From positions 1 through 21,458 of the IMG/VR virus record IMGVR_UViG_3300024520_000556: 21,458 nt of DNA, one strand, 5' to 3'. This stretch comes from a virus. This document shows, piece by piece, positions 8,815 through 14,751 of this stretch (position 1 is the first letter of the stretch; each line of letters begins with the position of its first letter). The notes beneath the pieces are model-generated. The model saw nothing but the letters and a program-made list of their open reading frames with translations, did no database searches and was not told the DNA's origin. The position numbers were made by a program, and so were the translations under genes.

Positions 8815-9177
8815 CTATTTTTTTTTTACATCTTTACTTTCATTTTCAGAACTTTCTAACGGTGTTTTATTTTCGTTGTTACCTATAAAAGTGTTAATAA
8901 AAGATAAGATTAAATTAGTACCGAACAACTCTTCTTTTTCAAGCCATTCAATAACATTATCTTCTGTAAAGTCTATCTCTTTTTTATCCTTTTTATAACT
9001 GTTTTTTAGGCTTTCAAACATCAAAACAGGTGCATATTTAAAAGGGTTTTTAATAACCTTTTCTAACATCTCGTTATAATCGCAATCTAAACGCTCTAAA
9101 ACTTCACCTATAAATAATAAACCAAAAGTAAAAGTTCTCTTTTTACCTCCTATTTTTAAAACTAATTGTTTTTGCAT
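8815..9177 (-). CDS. Tail assembly chaperone, upstream (gpG-like) frame
   Basis: A 120-residue protein between the major tail protein and the tape measure, the position of gpG in lambda-like phages. It starts with a beta-rich segment (QLVLKIGGKKRTFTFGLLFI), continues with helices (EVLERLDCDYNEMLEKV) and ends in an acidic and lysine tail (SSENESKDVKKK). It would coat the tape measure protein before the tube polymerises. Its last three codons are AAA, forming an A10 run with the preceding GTA, followed by TAG; the -1 frame continues as the gpT-like part, so two products are expected, the short form and a 226-residue fusion. It starts four bases after the stop of the tail tube gene. Confidence 0.8.
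   Translation of the reverse strand: MQKQLVLKIGGKKRTFTFGLLFIGEVLERLDCDYNEMLEKVIKNPFKYAPVLMFESLKNSYKKDKKEIDFTEDNVIEWLEKEELFGTNLILSFINTFIGNNENKTPLESSENESKDVKKK
8818..8827 (-). other. A10 slippery run for programmed -1 frameshift (tail assembly chaperone)
   Basis: On the minus strand the upstream gene ends GTA AAA AAA AAA TAG. The run of ten A's contains the slippery heptamer A-AAA-AAA in the right phase. A -1 slip reads AAA ATA GAT TGG and enters the downstream frame, which stays open to its stop at 8498-8500. Polymerase slippage adding one A would give the same product. Confidence 0.75.
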
Positions 9178-9181
9178 TTAT

Positions 9182-9622
9182 CTAGGCTTCTGGGTCAGTT
9201 GTTGTAATTAATCCACTCCCCATAATTGAACCTGTAAAAGTTACATCAGAATCAATTTCAGCAGTCTTTTCTAAACTTGATAAAAAACCACTTCCATAAT
9301 TATCAAAAGTTGAAGCGTCTGAATATCTTGTAGATATTTTCCAAGTAAAGTTACCACCTCTATTTCTTAGTCTTGTAGTTAACTGCTCATAACCCTCAAA
9401 AGCTCCATCAGGGTCAGAATAAACACCATCAAAACCTATCTCATAAGTGTAAGCTCCCTCTCTTTTTTGTGTAGCTCCATCTGAATCACATTTTGTTCTT
9501 GTTGCAATTTCATCTACACTTTCAGATATATTATGGGATGTTAGACATACTACAGGTCTATAAGCGTCACTACCATTCCATATAGATAGAATTTCGGTTT
9601 TTGTTTTAACGTAATTACTCAT
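9182..9622 (-). CDS. Major tail (tube) protein
   Basis: A 146-residue protein before the chaperone and tape measure genes, where the tail tube subunit is normally encoded. It has the beta-rich make-up of TP901-1-like major tail proteins, with blocks YRPVVCLTSHNISESVDEI, YEIGFDGVYS, LTTRLRNRGGNFTWKIS and DVTFTGSIMGSG. It would form the stacked hexameric rings of the tube. It is related by eye to the product of 4275-4769. A 73-base gap upstream holds a putative promoter (TATATTTG at 9654-9647, with an ATAGATTTT block), which suits the high output needed for a tube subunit. Confidence 0.8.
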   Translation of the reverse strand: MSNYVKTKTEILSIWNGSDAYRPVVCLTSHNISESVDEIATRTKCDSDGATQKREGAYTYEIGFDGVYSDPDGAFEGYEQLTTRLRNRGGNFTWKISTRYSDASTFDNYGSGFLSSLEKTAEIDSDVTFTGSIMGSGLITTTDPEA

Positions 9623-9646
9623 TTTAAATATTTTTATTTAATATAA

Positions 9647-9669
9647 CAAATATAATAAATAAAATCTAT
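9647..9669 (-). promoter_or_regulatory. Putative late promoter before the major tail gene
   Basis: On the minus strand ATAGATTTT (9669-9661), six bases, then TATATTTG (9654-9647), a match to the -7 element TAnnTTTG. The ATG follows 24 bases later. No -33 TTG is seen. A small A+T-only hairpin-like repeat (AAAATC/GATTTT, 9661-9677) overlaps the upstream block. Confidence 0.45.
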
Positions 9670-9695
9670 TAGATTTTTTTTTAGTATAAATTTTT

Positions 9696-10130
9696 CTAAT
9701 TAATAAACATTTCTATTCTCAAAAATCTTCTAAATATGTTTTCAGTCGGTGTAATTGTTTCAATTCCTGCAGGGAAATCTTGCGTTTGTCTATGGATATT
9801 TAAACCACTTGCAACATCTAAAGTTAAATTGTTTGTTAACTCTCTTAATTTGTCTAAAATGTCATCTGCTAACGTTCGTTTAAGTTCGTTACCAGTTCCA
9901 TAATAAGAAGTAACAATATCGAGTAAAACAGTAGATTCATAAGCATAACCGCATTTTGTGTATTTATTAACTGAGTTTGTTTGTGTAGTAATTAATACAT
10001 AATGGTTTACATTGCCATTTGTAGGCACTCTAAGATCATAAACAGGTATATTAATACCGTTTACTACCATATTTGAAGTAGCTGTTAAAATAGCTTTTCT
10101 TACCCATTTGTTAGGTATTGGTTTATCCAT
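9696..10130 (-). CDS. Tail terminator / tail completion protein
   Basis: A 144-residue protein between the HK97 gp10-like gene and the tail tube gene, the usual position of the gpU/DUF3168-like tail terminator, which caps the finished tube and joins it to the head. The pattern fits: a helix at the start (WVRKAILTATSNM), a strand with VPVYD-type residues (INIPVYDLRVP), YVLITTQT, then a long helix (NELKRTLADDILDKLRELT) and a C-terminal strand ending FRRFLRIEMFIN. It overlaps the preceding gene by eight bases. The call rests on position and predicted fold outline; no strict signature was seen. Confidence 0.65.
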   Translation of the reverse strand: MDKPIPNKWVRKAILTATSNMVVNGINIPVYDLRVPTNGNVNHYVLITTQTNSVNKYTKCGYAYESTVLLDIVTSYYGTGNELKRTLADDILDKLRELTNNLTLDVASGLNIHRQTQDFPAGIETITPTENIFRRFLRIEMFIN

Positions 10131-10650
10131 TGTGTTTTTTTGTTAAATCTTCTAATAAATCTTTTAAATCTTGTTTCAATATTTTCTTCCCTTTTAAGAA
10201 AGCTGGGTATAAAAACGGTCTAGGTTTTAAACCCTTTTTTAATATACTCATAAAAATAGGAAAAGCCATTTTTTCATCTATTCCTTTATTCTTACACCAA
10301 TCTTTTATGCTTTGTAAGCCTTTTTCAAAACCACCACCTTTACCTTTAAATTGAGATGCTATCTTTTTTAATTCGGGTGGTACACTAACTTGTTTACCTG
10401 TACCAAACTCTACAAAAGGCGCATAGCTACGAGCAACACCCCCAACATAAATACTATAACTTAATTTTTTGCCTTCTGTTTTTTCTGATAATATACTTTC
10501 GTTTAATTTACCGTTATTTATAGGTGCATTAATTTTTGCATTAGCTTTTATTTCTTCGGCTGTTTGTTTTATAACTACATCAATATGATTTTCAGTATCC
10601 TTGCCAAATGCTTTAATGTTTTTAATGATATTGTCAATGCCCTTGCCCAT
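10123..10650 (-). CDS. HK97 gp10-like head-tail joining protein
   Basis: The frame is open from 10704, but I place the start at the ATG at 10650-10648. The product then begins MGKGIDNIIKNIKAFGKD, which is like the N-terminus of HK97 gp10 family proteins, and the overlap with the upstream gene falls from 71 to 17 bases. The longer form would begin with an odd repeat-encoded stretch (IKIKTKIKTR). The protein is 175 residues, basic, with the family's middle motif YAPFVEFGTGKQV, then a C-terminal PRPFLYPAF, both typical of gp10-like proteins acting at the neck between head and tail. It sits between the head closure and tail terminator genes as expected. Confidence 0.8.
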   Translation of the reverse strand: MGKGIDNIIKNIKAFGKDTENHIDVVIKQTAEEIKANAKINAPINNGKLNESILSEKTEGKKLSYSIYVGGVARSYAPFVEFGTGKQVSVPPELKKIASQFKGKGGGFEKGLQSIKDWCKNKGIDEKMAFPIFMSILKKGLKPRPFLYPAFLKGKKILKQDLKDLLEDLTKKHNG

Positions 10651-11047
10651 TCTGGTTTTGATTTTGGTTTTGATTTTGATTACCAATAGGCGTAATCGTA
10701 TCAACTCCTTTACTCATTTCTTTTTTTAATGTTATTATAATTTCCCTATCTTCAAAACCTACATTTATAGGTTCTGTTTGTATTACATATTTCAAACCCC
10801 TATATTTAAAGAATTGGTTTTTACTATTATACGTTAAATCATTCCTTTTACGTAGTTTTATAGTGATAGTATCAGTTGTGTCAATAATACCCATATCAGT
10901 ACTTCTATAGACTGTATTTGTTGTAATCAACTCGCACCAAGTAGTTGTAATTAGCTGTGGTGTTACTGATTTGTCTCCAAACTCATCTTGCGCCTCTGGT
11001 AACGTTTGCCATACTTCTATTCTTTTATTGTATTTTCTCGCCCTCAT
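10634..11047 (-). CDS. Head closure protein (head-tail adaptor)
   Basis: A 137-residue protein of the SPP1 gp16/HK97 gp9-like head closure type. It opens with MRARKYNKRIEVWQ, continues with a D-E-F-G-D turn (QDEFGDKSVTP) and TWCELI, and later has FFKYRGLKYVIQTEPIN, all matching the outline of the family's small beta-barrel: an opening strand, a D-x-G turn, a W, and a 'gx.yxI' strand. It would close the portal channel after packaging and receive the tail. The C-terminus has an unusual Gln-Asn repeat with 10 residues from the hexanucleotide tract. Start overlaps the stop of the connector gene (TAATG). Confidence 0.75.
   Translation of the reverse strand: MRARKYNKRIEVWQTLPEAQDEFGDKSVTPQLITTTWCELITTNTVYRSTDMGIIDTTDTITIKLRKRNDLTYNSKNQFFKYRGLKYVIQTEPINVGFEDREIIITLKKEMSKGVDTITPIGNQNQNQNQNQNGQGH
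10649..10678 (-). repeat. Hexanucleotide repeat encoding a Gln-Asn tract
   Basis: On the minus strand CAAAAT and CAAAAC alternate for four units, followed by CAGAAT. In the head closure frame this encodes (Gln-Asn)5 near the C-terminus. The unit is six bases, so gain or loss of units would keep that frame. The tract ends at the first bases of the proposed start codon of the gp10-like gene. Confidence 0.85.
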
Positions 11048-11517
11048 TAAATTATAAATCGTTTCAAACTAAATATCATTGCATCAATATAAGGTGGTAT
11101 CTTTTGCGCTGTTCCTGAATTTGTTTCAGCATCATAATACAAATATTTAATATATTCTAAAGCACAATCTTTTATTTCACTTGGTACGTCATCAGGATTC
11201 GCATAACCAACGTTTAACGTTACTTTAACGTCATCACTTGAATTAGTTGTAAATATAGAATAACTTTGCTTTTCCGTTTGTTCTGCTGTTATAGGTGTTA
11301 TTAATTCGTTAATTGGATAGTCATAAACATACACGCAATAATTACTAAAAAAATACTCTTTAGACCTTGTATACACTAACTCATTTGTTTGCTTTTCAAT
11401 GTACGACAAAGCACTTTTAATAAAAGATGTTATACGTGCATCATCTTCTGTTAAAGTGTCATCAACTCTTAAATAGTTCTTTGTTTCCGCTAACGTTAAG
11501 ACGTCTAAATATGCCAT
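11047..11517 (-). CDS. gp6-like head-tail connector protein
   Basis: A 156-residue protein with the N-terminal pattern of HK97 gp6-like connectors (Phage_connect_1): TLAETKNYLRVDDTLTEDDARI, then ITSFIKSALSYIEKQT. The C-terminal helices (PSEIKDCALEYIKYLYYD) also fit. These proteins form the ring below the portal. It is the first gene of the connector and neck group; the gap upstream holds a terminator for the capsid genes and an overlapping promoter-like sequence, so this group may be transcribed separately from the capsid genes. Confidence 0.8.
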   Translation of the reverse strand: MAYLDVLTLAETKNYLRVDDTLTEDDARITSFIKSALSYIEKQTNELVYTRSKEYFFSNYCVYVYDYPINELITPITAEQTEKQSYSIFTTNSSDDVKVTLNVGYANPDDVPSEIKDCALEYIKYLYYDAETNSGTAQKIPPYIDAMIFSLKRFII

Positions 11518-11535
11518 TATAAATATTATTTATTA

Positions 11536-11569
11536 CAAATATAAAAAAAATAGAGCATACTTATACAAA
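11536..11569 (-). promoter_or_regulatory. Putative promoter for the connector genes, overlapping a terminator
   Basis: On the minus strand TTTG (11569-11566), 22 bases, then TATATTTG (11543-11536), close to the flavobacterial consensus TTG-N17-23-TAnnTTTG. The TTTG lies in the loop of the terminator hairpin, and the -7 element starts in its T-run. The connector ATG follows 18 bases after the -7 element. Confidence 0.5.
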
Positions 11570-11580
11570 TATGCTCTATT
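11543..11580 (-). terminator. Intrinsic terminator after the capsid genes
   Basis: A perfect 11-bp stem, AATAGAGCATA with TATGCTCTATT (11580-11570 and 11559-11549), and a 10-base loop, followed on the minus strand by a T-run (11550-11543). It ends transcription coming from the protease, major capsid and 42-residue genes. Confidence 0.85.
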
Positions 11581-11603
11581 AATTATTTAAGAATGTATTT
11601 CTA

Positions 11604-11732
11604 CTAATCTTCTTTAGGTTTATAACCTTCAAGTAAATGAACTAAATCCTTTCTTTTACCTTTGTATTCCGAACCTACTTTATAGGTTTTCTTTTCCTGT
11701 ATACAGAAAAACTCTTTTGTTACTTTTGCCAT
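11604..11732 (-). CDS. Small capsid-adjacent protein (42 residues)
   Basis: A complete short frame, ATG at 11732-11730 and TAG at 11606-11604, starting 24 bases after the major capsid stop and ending 24 bases before the terminator stem. The product is basic: MAKVTKEFFCIQEKKTYKVG, then SEYKGKRKDLVHLLEGYKPKED. The order F-x-C-I, Y-K-V-G-x-x-Y-x-G and D-L-x-x-L-L-E resembles the small proteins with a 'YkvGdxyxg...L...G' pattern that lie beside capsid genes in many siphophages. Function unknown; a minor head or capsid-decorating part, or an assembly factor, is possible. The position between capsid gene and terminator argues that it is real. Confidence 0.75.
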   Translation of the reverse strand: MAKVTKEFFCIQEKKTYKVGSEYKGKRKDLVHLLEGYKPKED

Positions 11733-11756
11733 AATTTTATGTATTAAATATTAATA

Positions 11757-12890
11757 TTAAACTGATGTAAAATCTCCAAACACTAACGCTAAAGGCTGTT
11801 CAACAGCTAAAGCTGTTTGGCTTTCAATCCTTGCAGTAATGTTGTTCTTTGTAAAGTTATCACCCTCAACATCTGAAAACTCTAAAGAAAGACCCTCAGT
11901 ATTAATTTTGTTAACTCTTGACCAATCACCGATAAAATATTTGTTAGCAGTTAACCAAGTAGCTTTTAACACTTGAACACCTGCAACTCTTAAAATACCA
12001 CCCTCATAAGTAACGGCACTTTCTAAATCTTGCTTCGCAGTCTTTAACATATCCATCCACGCATCTGGTCTAACTACAATTCCGTTGGTCTCATAATCGT
12101 TATTCTCTAACTTTGCAATCTCATTCATTAACATTTTAGTCTTAGAACTTCCTGTAATTATTTCAGTTGATGCAGTTGCATCAGATGCTAAGATTGTGTT
12201 AAATGCGCTGTTTTCAGCTTTAAAGTAATCACGTCTTAACAACATTGGAATAGCAGAAGTAATGTAAGAAAGATTGTTTCTCATTTTCTTGCTATATCTT
12301 GCAAAACCAGCGATAAAGTCAGTTGTTACATCAACAGTAGTAAAGTCATAATCTCTTTGATTCTTTGTAGCTCCTTCTGTTTGCGCTCCGATAGAACCCT
12401 CACCAGCACCTTCAACTGTATACGTATAAGTACCTCCGTCAATATTAACAGAACCAACTAAATCAGCTACGTTTACTTTTTGAGATGGAAATTTAACTAT
12501 ATCATAGTTGTAACTTCTTGGCTCATCTCCTGTAAGGTTTGCAGTAGTCATATCTGCAACCGCCTTAATTTCAATATCTACAGAACCACCTTTTCGCATT
12601 TCTGTAATTTCTTTTCCTTTGCTTTCAATAGCAACTTTTAAGAAATCTTTACCTTTGTTTGCGTCAGCAACTTGCTTACCTTGCAACTTAACATCTAAAA
12701 TGTCAGCGTGTTTCTGTAATTCTTTTAATTGATTTTCTAATTCATCTTTAACCTCTTTTACTTGGTTTGCGATAAATTCTTTGTTTTTAGTTTCAAAAAC
12801 CTCGATTGCTCTTTTTACTTCCTGTTCATTTGCGCCTTTAACCTCATTTTTTAGGTTAGATAATGCGTCTTGTAATTCTTTTAATTCCAT
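11757..12890 (-). CDS. Major capsid protein, HK97 fold
   Basis: A 377-residue protein. Residues 1 to about 75 are a charged coiled coil (LQDALSNLKNEV, VKDELENQLKELQKHADIL) typical of the delta domain that scaffolds HK97-type capsids and is removed by the prohead protease. The mature shell protein probably begins somewhere between residues 75 and 115; the exact cut cannot be read. The rest has the family pattern, including TYTYTVEGAG, TEGATKNQRDYDFTTVDV, and IVVRPDAWMDMLKTAKQ, with a C-terminal QTALAVEQPLALVFGDF. The gene directly follows the protease, with start and stop overlapping (TAATG), and precedes a small gene and a terminator. Confidence 0.92.
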   Translation of the reverse strand: MELKELQDALSNLKNEVKGANEQEVKRAIEVFETKNKEFIANQVKEVKDELENQLKELQKHADILDVKLQGKQVADANKGKDFLKVAIESKGKEITEMRKGGSVDIEIKAVADMTTANLTGDEPRSYNYDIVKFPSQKVNVADLVGSVNIDGGTYTYTVEGAGEGSIGAQTEGATKNQRDYDFTTVDVTTDFIAGFARYSKKMRNNLSYITSAIPMLLRRDYFKAENSAFNTILASDATASTEIITGSSKTKMLMNEIAKLENNDYETNGIVVRPDAWMDMLKTAKQDLESAVTYEGGILRVAGVQVLKATWLTANKYFIGDWSRVNKINTEGLSLEFSDVEGDNFTKNNITARIESQTALAVEQPLALVFGDFTSV

Positions 12891-13552
12891 TATTTTAATG
12901 TTTTTGTAAATTCGTTAATAATATTTGCAATGTCTAACGGCTTTTCATTGGAAGTGTCAGTTTTTTTAGACGGCTCTTTATCTGTAAGTGTTATTAATAA
13001 TTGTTCTATTTGTTTTAATCGTGCATCTGAATAGTCTAAGTTATAAGACTTTTCAATTAGTTCTAATACACCATAATGCCCCTTAATACTCTTTACATCT
13101 TGAACGGTGCTTAATTGATTAGCTCCCCAACTTGTAAGAAATGAGTATTCCATTAATTTGTATTCTGTTATAATGCTTTTATTCTTTTGGTCTCTATTCA
13201 AAACATTATAACCTATACTTAATTCAGCATTTAAGCCATTCTCAGTCATTAGCTTAATATCGCTAAACATATCTCTACTAACTTCTTTAGATAGGTTAAA
13301 TTTAGTAGTAGTCAATAAACCATAGTTATCTTTAGTATCTATATTTAAAGGCACTCCTAAACTTACTCTTGGATTGTGGTCTTTAAGTACTCTTATCCTT
13401 TTATAATTCTCATTAACGGTCTTATCAAAACTACCCTTTGCGCTTATATCACCATCACTATCTTTGTAATCATACGCATTTGCATAAGCTACAACTATAC
13501 CCTTAGTTTCGTCTAAGTCTTTAACCTCTATTGATTGTTGTTTAAAATACAT
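12890..13552 (-). CDS. Prohead protease (HK97 family, peptidase U35/S78)
   Basis: A 220-residue protein with the family pattern in order: D-S-D-G-D-I-S-A-K-G-S-F (31-42), the catalytic-histidine region LKDHN with His59, and ELSIGY with Ser112 as the likely nucleophile, followed by the substrate-strand segment LTSWGANQLSTV (139-150). It would cut the delta domain from the capsid protein and process itself inside the prohead. The C-terminal 50 residues are polar and probably disordered. The position before the capsid gene, joined by a one-base overlap, is standard. A TATATTTG element lies only four bases before the ATG. Confidence 0.88.
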   Translation of the reverse strand: MYFKQQSIEVKDLDETKGIVVAYANAYDYKDSDGDISAKGSFDKTVNENYKRIRVLKDHNPRVSLGVPLNIDTKDNYGLLTTTKFNLSKEVSRDMFSDIKLMTENGLNAELSIGYNVLNRDQKNKSIITEYKLMEYSFLTSWGANQLSTVQDVKSIKGHYGVLELIEKSYNLDYSDARLKQIEQLLITLTDKEPSKKTDTSNEKPLDIANIINEFTKTLK

Positions 13553-13556
13553 GTTA

Positions 13557-13576
13557 CAAATATAAATAAAATCTAT
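13557..13576 (-). promoter_or_regulatory. Putative late promoter for protease and capsid genes
   Basis: On the minus strand ATAGATTTT (13576-13568), three bases, then TATATTTG (13564-13557). The ATG of the protease follows only four bases later (TATATTTGTAACATG), so a transcript from it would be leaderless or nearly so. No -33 TTG is seen. Confidence 0.45.
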
Positions 13577-13612
13577 TATAAATTTATTTTTTATACTTTT
13601 TTTTTATAGTTA

Positions 13613-13643
13613 TTGTTTTTTACTATATTGTTTTGTATATTTG
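13613..13643 (+). promoter_or_regulatory. Putative plus-strand promoter for a short RNA
   Basis: TTG (13613-13615), 20 bases, then TATATTTG (13636-13643): a full match to the flavobacterial consensus TTG-N17-23-TAnnTTTG. It points away from the surrounding minus-strand genes and towards a terminator about 60 bases on. Confidence 0.5.
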
Positions 13644-13649
13644 AGCTTT

Positions 13650-13732
13650 CATATTTGTATTATTTAATTTTTTAGTTATCTCAATGGGGGTTGAGAATTT
13701 TCCTCACTATATCTTTATAGTGAGGTTTTTTT
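13650..13732 (+). ncRNA. Predicted small RNA, ~80 nt, antisense in direction to the head operon
   Basis: The 184-base gap between the gpF-like and protease genes holds a complete plus-strand transcription unit. A promoter match lies at 13613-13643. Then comes an A+T-rich 5' part, a 6-bp hairpin TCTCAA-TGGGGG-TTGAGA (13679-13696) with a G-rich loop, and a 10-bp terminator hairpin with seven T's. The expected transcript is about 80 bases, from roughly 13650 to 13732. No convincing reading frame is contained: the ATG at 13684 opens a frame that runs on through the terminator into a shadow of the gpF-like gene. The G5 loop could pair with C-rich RNA. The exact start is an estimate, and expression is unproven. 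Confidence 0.45.
13702..13732 (+). terminator. Intrinsic terminator, plus strand
   Basis: CCTCACTATA (13702-13711), loop TCTT, TATAGTGAGG (13716-13725), then seven T's. The 10-bp stem is perfect. On the minus strand the hairpin is followed by AAAATT, not a T-run, so it acts for plus-strand transcripts. Confidence 0.85.
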
Positions 13733-13736
13733 ATGC

Positions 13737-14549
13737 TTATAAATTTCTTATTAATCTTCCGTCCTTATCTCTCTTAGGCACTAAGGCATTTGTACACCTA
13801 CAATTAATAGTATTACTTGCGCTTCCGTTCGGGTCTCCTGCAAATTGCATTTCTTGAAAACTACCGTTAAAAGGTACTTTAAAAGGTTCGTCTTGGTCAA
13901 CTTTAACACCGTTCATAACTAAGTGGTTAAACTCAGATTTGGGTGGTTTACGTGTTCGTACATCAGTCGCACTTATCCAAACCTTATCCATTGGTACACC
14001 GCTTACCTTACCAGCTACAACCGAAGCATAATTCGCCGCCGCCGTTGTTTCTGTTCGTGCTATACGTAGAGCCTGCCATCTATAAAAGTTTCTTTGATTT
14101 ATTTGTTTCGTTAAGTTTGTAGATATTTCTGATATAGTTAAGTTATTAGAAACCATTACAGCGATTTCTTTTCTAACATATTCTAAAAATGTACGTCTCA
14201 CCTCACTTACTCGATAGGTCGCATTTTCAAACAACCAAGCTATTAAATTACGTTCAAACTCAGATAAGAAAGCGTTTAACGTAAACTCTTTGATTTCTTT
14301 GTTAATGGTTCTGCCAACTCTTGCACCGTGAATAGTACCAACTTCTTTATATATATTATAGTAAATGTTTATAAACTGCTCTTGCTTTAGATTAGTTTCT
14401 AAAAACTCACTATAATTGTCTACAGTCATAAACATAAAAGGGATAGAATTACCTAAATCTCTAAAACCTGTTAATAGTTGTTTGTAAGCTAACTTTTCAT
14501 ATTGTGAATGTTGCCTTAACCATTTTTTTCTATATTGGTTTTCTGTCAT
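13737..14549 (-). CDS. Minor head protein, SPP1 gp7 / Mu gpF-like
   Basis: A 270-residue protein. The C-terminal part has the signature of the phage head morphogenesis domain: RIARTETTAAANYA (about 163-176), KVWISATDVRTRKP (189-202), EFNHLVMNGVKVDQDEPF, then AGDPNGSASNTINCRC ending in the conserved Cys-Arg-Cys (about 251-253). The N-terminal half is helical, rich in aromatic and charged residues. These proteins bind the portal and enter the prohead in small numbers. The gene follows the portal and a small membrane peptide, and precedes the protease, as is normal. Its start overlaps the stop of the membrane peptide (TAATG). A plus-strand terminator hairpin ends just before its stop codon. Confidence 0.88.
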   Translation of the reverse strand: MTENQYRKKWLRQHSQYEKLAYKQLLTGFRDLGNSIPFMFMTVDNYSEFLETNLKQEQFINIYYNIYKEVGTIHGARVGRTINKEIKEFTLNAFLSEFERNLIAWLFENATYRVSEVRRTFLEYVRKEIAVMVSNNLTISEISTNLTKQINQRNFYRWQALRIARTETTAAANYASVVAGKVSGVPMDKVWISATDVRTRKPPKSEFNHLVMNGVKVDQDEPFKVPFNGSFQEMQFAGDPNGSASNTINCRCTNALVPKRDKDGRLIRNL

Positions 14550-14749
14550 TAATACTCTGCATTTTTATGATAAAATAGAAGTAAATCTCCGTAATTATCC
14601 CCAAAACAAAGATTATTTAATACTCTTAATTTTTTAGACATAAATATATTTCCCTCCCTTAATCCTTTAATTATACAAATGCAGAAAAAAGGCAAATAAA
14701 GAAAGAAAACAGAATACAAAACAATAATTAATAAATAAAAAAAGTTCAT
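14549..14749 (-). CDS. Small hydrophobic protein between portal and minor head protein
   Basis: The frame gives 66 residues: a strongly hydrophobic segment at about 3-28 (one membrane helix), a short basic loop, then a soluble tail LRVLNNLCFGDNYGDLLLFY. It starts two bases after the portal stop and its own stop overlaps the next start (TAATG), so it is tightly built into the head operon. An internal ATG at codon 37 would give a soluble peptide of 30 residues and is preceded by a purine-rich GGGAGGG about nine bases before, so the real start is uncertain. No family recognised. A membrane peptide inside a head operon is unusual; the short form would be a simpler reading. Confidence 0.45.
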   Translation of the reverse strand: MNFFYLLIIVLYSVFFLYLPFFCICIIKGLREGNIFMSKKLRVLNNLCFGDNYGDLLLFYHKNAEY

Positions 14750-14751
14750 AT

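Noticed and set aside
9661-9682. A+T-only inverted repeat followed by T's, plus strand
   Set aside because: The stem has only one G-C pair and a five-base loop; it overlaps the shared ATAGATTTT block, which explains the sequence better than a terminator does.
10651-10704. Longer start for the gp10-like gene
   Set aside because: It would add a repeat-encoded stretch not seen in the family and enlarge the overlap with the head closure gene to 71 bases.
13684-13860. Plus-strand frame starting in the small-RNA hairpin
   Set aside because: It runs through the terminator hairpin and becomes a shadow of the gpF-like gene; not contained in the predicted transcript.
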